Assembly: GCA_913060435.1 (NCBI GenBank)
Contig: CAJXSB010000003.1
Location: 1-38,448, forward strand
Reading direction: 5' to 3'
Source: an uncultured Desulfococcus sp.
GTDB taxonomy: Bacteria; Desulfobacterota; Desulfobacteria; Desulfobacterales; Desulfococcaceae
Length of the DNA: 38,448 nucleotides
Below the pieces are notes generated by a model. It searched no databases, had not been told where the DNA came from, and saw nothing but the letters and a program-made list of their open reading frames with translations. The position numbers and the translations under genes are program-made. Below are positions 35,228 to 38,448 of the stretch, in pieces (positions within the stretch are counted from its first letter, which is position 1; every line of letters starts with the position of its first letter).

Positions 35228-36622
35228 CTATATCTCGACTGTTGCTTCCGCCATTGTTACGATGGGCAGCGGATGTGTCCCTTTTCCCGTGATCTCGTCC
35301 AGCAATTTCTGGGATGCGCTTCGATACATCAGGGATACCCTGATCTGACCACCCGTTAAATCCTTTTGGGGCAGCACAAGGGTTTCCACCAATGATTCTC
35401 CCGGCGGCACCCTTTTGTCTTTCAGGATCTCACGGGCTTGGGCGATATTCCGGACAGGGTTGCCCTTGCCATCACCGAAGACGGTATTGTAGATGATGGC
35501 ATCATCCGGCAAATATTGGTCTTTATCCCTCACGCCGGAGGTAAATACGGTGTTCCCGTTCTTATCGTTGACCTCGATTTCAAGCCACATCTGGCGAACA
35601 TCTGTGAGCCCCGTGGGCAGATAATGGCCCGCGCCGATATTTTTCACTTCAATGATCAGTTCGTGTTGATCCAAATGGCTCTTGTCAATAGCAAGGGCAG
35701 CGGAATGTTGCAGCCGCGACATGGCCATTCGGGATTTTTCCAGGTCGCCGTTCAATTTCGGAAGATAGACATTGGCACCCACAAAATAATGCGTGAAGAT
35801 ATGCTCCCTTTCCGGCCCGCCCTCCGCTGCATACCCCGGATTGGCCGGTCTTTCGGTGCTTCCCGTCGCCGGAACGTCCGGCCGCTGGTACATATGGCAG
35901 CCCTGGCAGGTAATGCGCTTTTCCGGGTCATCTGAATTGTAGGGGCCGTTTTTCCATTCGGTGTAGGTTGTTTCAAGATCCGTTTCAAATACGACATGCT
36001 TCACATCATGACATGTCCCGCAGATTTCAGCGTTGGTGTGAAATTCGGAATAGGCAACCTCATGATAAAATGATTCCGAATCTTTGAACGGCCCCCGTTT
36101 GACGCCGGGATCCTCTTCCCCGTTTCCGGGTTCGAGCTGCAGATCGTTATTGTAAATTTTGTGGGCTGTGGTGGCGGAGTGGCAATAATCACACTGAATT
36201 CCCATTTGGGCCAGTTCCGGAATCTTTTCCCTGTCATCGGAGGATTTCGTCGGGTAACCGGTAACATATCCCACAGGTGTGTGGCATTTTACACAAGATT
36301 CCGCTTCCTTGAGTTCATCCGGATCGCTCAAGCCGCTGCGGAAAAAATCTGAAACAGCTTTATAAATCCTATCCTTGTGAGAAAAATGATGCATGGAATT
36401 TTCCCATTGCGCATAGATATCCGGATGGCAGGCGCCGCAGGTGTCCGGAGCGATAAACTGATCGATGTCAAATGCCTGCGCTGCCTCTTTTGGCGCCTCT
36501 TTAATCTGCGCTGATTCTTTTGGCGCCTCCTTAAAATGAATATTATAGACAATCGCCAGTATGACTGCGAGGATCATCAACGACGCATTTACCAGGTGTC
36601 TATTGCTCTTCAAATCCGCCAT
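35228..36622 (-). CDS. Multiheme (five CxxCH) cytochrome c, membrane-anchored
   Basis: CGACH, CVKCH, CDYCH, CGTCH, CQGCH; N-terminal TM LMILAVILAIVYNIHF; KEAPKESAQIKEAPKEAAQ linker. Confidence 0.9.
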   Translation of the reverse strand: MADLKSNRHLVNASLMILAVILAIVYNIHFKEAPKESAQIKEAPKEAAQAFDIDQFIAPDTCGACHPDIYAQWENSMHHFSHKDRIYKAVSDFFRSGLSDPDELKEAESCVKCHTPVGYVTGYPTKSSDDREKIPELAQMGIQCDYCHSATTAHKIYNNDLQLEPGNGEEDPGVKRGPFKDSESFYHEVAYSEFHTNAEICGTCHDVKHVVFETDLETTYTEWKNGPYNSDDPEKRITCQGCHMYQRPDVPATGSTERPANPGYAAEGGPEREHIFTHYFVGANVYLPKLNGDLEKSRMAMSRLQHSAALAIDKSHLDQHELIIEVKNIGAGHYLPTGLTDVRQMWLEIEVNDKNGNTVFTSGVRDKDQYLPDDAIIYNTVFGDGKGNPVRNIAQAREILKDKRVPPGESLVETLVLPQKDLTGGQIRVSLMYRSASQKLLDEITGKGTHPLPIVTMAEATVEI

Positions 36623-36746
36623 TTCTTTGTTGCCTCCATTGTATGATTATGCCGAAAATGTCCTGTCCTGAACAAACCTAAGGTGAGGGAGGGATCGATG
36701 TTTGTGCTGAATTTCAACTTTTTTTTATAACGTATTGCCGGATTTG

Positions 36747-37655
36747 TCAAAGGTGCGTATGGTCTGGCGTCACAGCCAGCGGGGGGACCGGCAGCGCGCG
36801 GACCTTGAACGCCTTGAGCGGGACCCGGCTTTCCCACTGCGGCAGCCTGGCCGCCGGCCCTTCAATCCGGACGAGGGGCGGCACACGGTCCGCAAGCCCG
36901 TTGATCCTGGTCCACAGTGTCGTATCTCCCCAGAACTGCGGCGGGATATCGGCAGCAGCCACGGACGCGTAAATCTCCCCCGGGGTTTCGCATCCGGAAC
37001 GGATCGCTGCAAGCGCGAGGCTTTCGAGCCGCCCCAAACCGGTTGCCGGGTCGGGCTGTTCCTGAAGCCATCGCGCTGCCGCCGCCGGGATCCAGGGCAG
37101 CGGCGGCCCGGTCGCGGTTGACAGTTCGGTGAGCAGCGCAGCATCCTGCGCTGCGAATGCCCTGTCCACGACGGCGGCAAACCGGAATTGCTCGTCTGTA
37201 ACCGGACGCCTGCCGGGATAGAGGGATGCCAGCTCCTCCGGTTGGAGCTGCCCGAGGCCGTGGAAGGGTTCGATGCCGGGGAATGCGTCGACACAGAGAA
37301 GCGCCACCTGCTGGATTCCTTTCAGGGAGAGGCACGTCAGAATATGGGCGAGCATGGACTGGTCAAACAGACATGCGTCGAACCACAGAACGATGCGCTC
37401 GCAACGCGCAGCCTCTGAAAGCTTCCGGTATTGATCATGGAAGGTTCTCAGGATGCTGTCCCGATAAAGGCCGCCGCCGGTGAACGCCTCCAGAAAGCGC
37501 GCACGGGCCTTGAGGATATTCTCATTTGGCCAGCCCGGCTGCCGGGGGCCGTCATAGAGGATGTCATGCCAGACGAACACCTCCCCTGGAAGACCGGCCT
37601 TTGCCAGGCTTCCGCCCGCGATGTCGCCGCTGGTGATATGGAATATTTTGCGCAT
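36747..37655 (-). CDS. DUF1835-domain protein
   Basis: N-terminus MRKIFHITSGDIAGGSLAKAGLPGEVFVWHDILYDGP; FHDQYRKLSEAARCERIVLWFDACLFDQSMLAHIL. Confidence 0.8.
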   Translation of the reverse strand: MRKIFHITSGDIAGGSLAKAGLPGEVFVWHDILYDGPRQPGWPNENILKARARFLEAFTGGGLYRDSILRTFHDQYRKLSEAARCERIVLWFDACLFDQSMLAHILTCLSLKGIQQVALLCVDAFPGIEPFHGLGQLQPEELASLYPGRRPVTDEQFRFAAVVDRAFAAQDAALLTELSTATGPPLPWIPAAAARWLQEQPDPATGLGRLESLALAAIRSGCETPGEIYASVAAADIPPQFWGDTTLWTRINGLADRVPPLVRIEGPAARLPQWESRVPLKAFKVRALPVPPLAVTPDHTHL

Positions 37656-37775
37656 CTACATTCTCCTGTTGAACTGCAGCCGTGGCCCCGCCCGTTCGCC
37701 TTCAGGGAAGTGATCCGCTGCTGGCAATCGGAGGCGGCAACGATCCTGCCACAGGGGGAGAGCCCCATACAGCCA

Positions 37776-38369
37776 TCAATCCTTAGCCAGCACATAGCCC
37801 AGCCATGTATCGTCAGCATTTACCTTGGATGTCTGCACCCGATAATCCAGGATCGAAAAACCAAGATGTTCAAAAGCGCCCCGAATTTCTGTGTCATGCC
37901 ACAAATAGAATAGCCTCCCGAAACCGTCACGGTGCACCCCGTCGCCTTGCTTCAGCGTCAACAACACCTTCCCGCCCGGCTTCAACCCGGCCGTAACGCG
38001 GCTCAAAACACCCGGCACCTCTCTATGTGCAATATGCACCAGCGCCCCGACCAGCAATACGGCGTCTGCGGGCATGGTTCTAAAATCGTAATACCTGAAA
38101 TCCCCCACAACCACCTCGCAACCGGAATGCCGTCTTGCGAAACCCGCCAGCCCCGTCGATCGCTCGAACCCCCTGAGCTCAAACCCGCGTTCCTTGAACC
38201 ACCGCATGTCCCGCCCGGACCCACAGCCGATATCAAGGATACGCGCACCGGGGCTCAATTGCCGGGCAAGTGGTTCCAAAAATGATGCGGGATCGATGTG
38301 GGCGGTCTTCTCGTAGTAGGATTCGAAATGTTCCTGGTAAAAATCTGCCATATTATTATGGGATTCCAT
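37776..38369 (-). CDS. Class I SAM-dependent methyltransferase
   Basis: ARILDIGCGSGRDMRWFKERGFELRGFERS; LSRVTAGLKPGGKVLLTLKQGDG. Start MESHNNMADFYQEHFESYYEKT at 38369. Confidence 0.9.
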   Translation of the reverse strand: MESHNNMADFYQEHFESYYEKTAHIDPASFLEPLARQLSPGARILDIGCGSGRDMRWFKERGFELRGFERSTGLAGFARRHSGCEVVVGDFRYYDFRTMPADAVLLVGALVHIAHREVPGVLSRVTAGLKPGGKVLLTLKQGDGVHRDGFGRLFYLWHDTEIRGAFEHLGFSILDYRVQTSKVNADDTWLGYVLAKD

Positions 38370-38448
38370 TATATGTCCGCCGTCCATTTTCCTTCGGATG
38401 TGAACAGAAGGCGAAGTTCTCTTCGACAACACTATTTCGCAACGAAAC

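Overview
The window looks like a high-GC chromosome segment, plausibly Desulfobacterota (inference only), interrupted by visibly lower-GC accessory segments. Core content: a 5'-truncated dnaK; a lipid/esterase-type cluster (patatin-like phospholipase, alpha/beta hydrolase); a MacB-type ABC operon with an OB-fold lipoprotein and a Cys-rich secreted protein; an SSS-symporter/histidine-kinase fusion near a CheY-like regulator; a SYLF-domain protein; a MOT1-like transporter; a glycerate 2-kinase; an acyltransferase; two methyltransferases; a MocR regulator with an EamA exporter; a DUF4143-type ATPase; a five-heme cytochrome c; and a DUF1835 protein. Two patterns stand out. First, a compact minus-strand three-gene operon (32449 to 27582) encodes an unrecognised 305-aa protein, a CHAT caspase-like protease with an apparent His/Cys dyad, and a TPR protein carrying 306-bp tandem repeats. 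It looks like a conflict or programmed-death type module and lies between direct repeats derived from the MocR-EamA cassette. Second, there are many deletion-scarred or chimeric gene remnants: MalT/OMF, K+ channel/NhaP, cardiolipin synthase, ATC hydrolase, a 50-bp dnaK piece, a hydrolase C-terminus and a MocR-EamA ghost. All family calls come from reading motifs in the translations; no database search was run.
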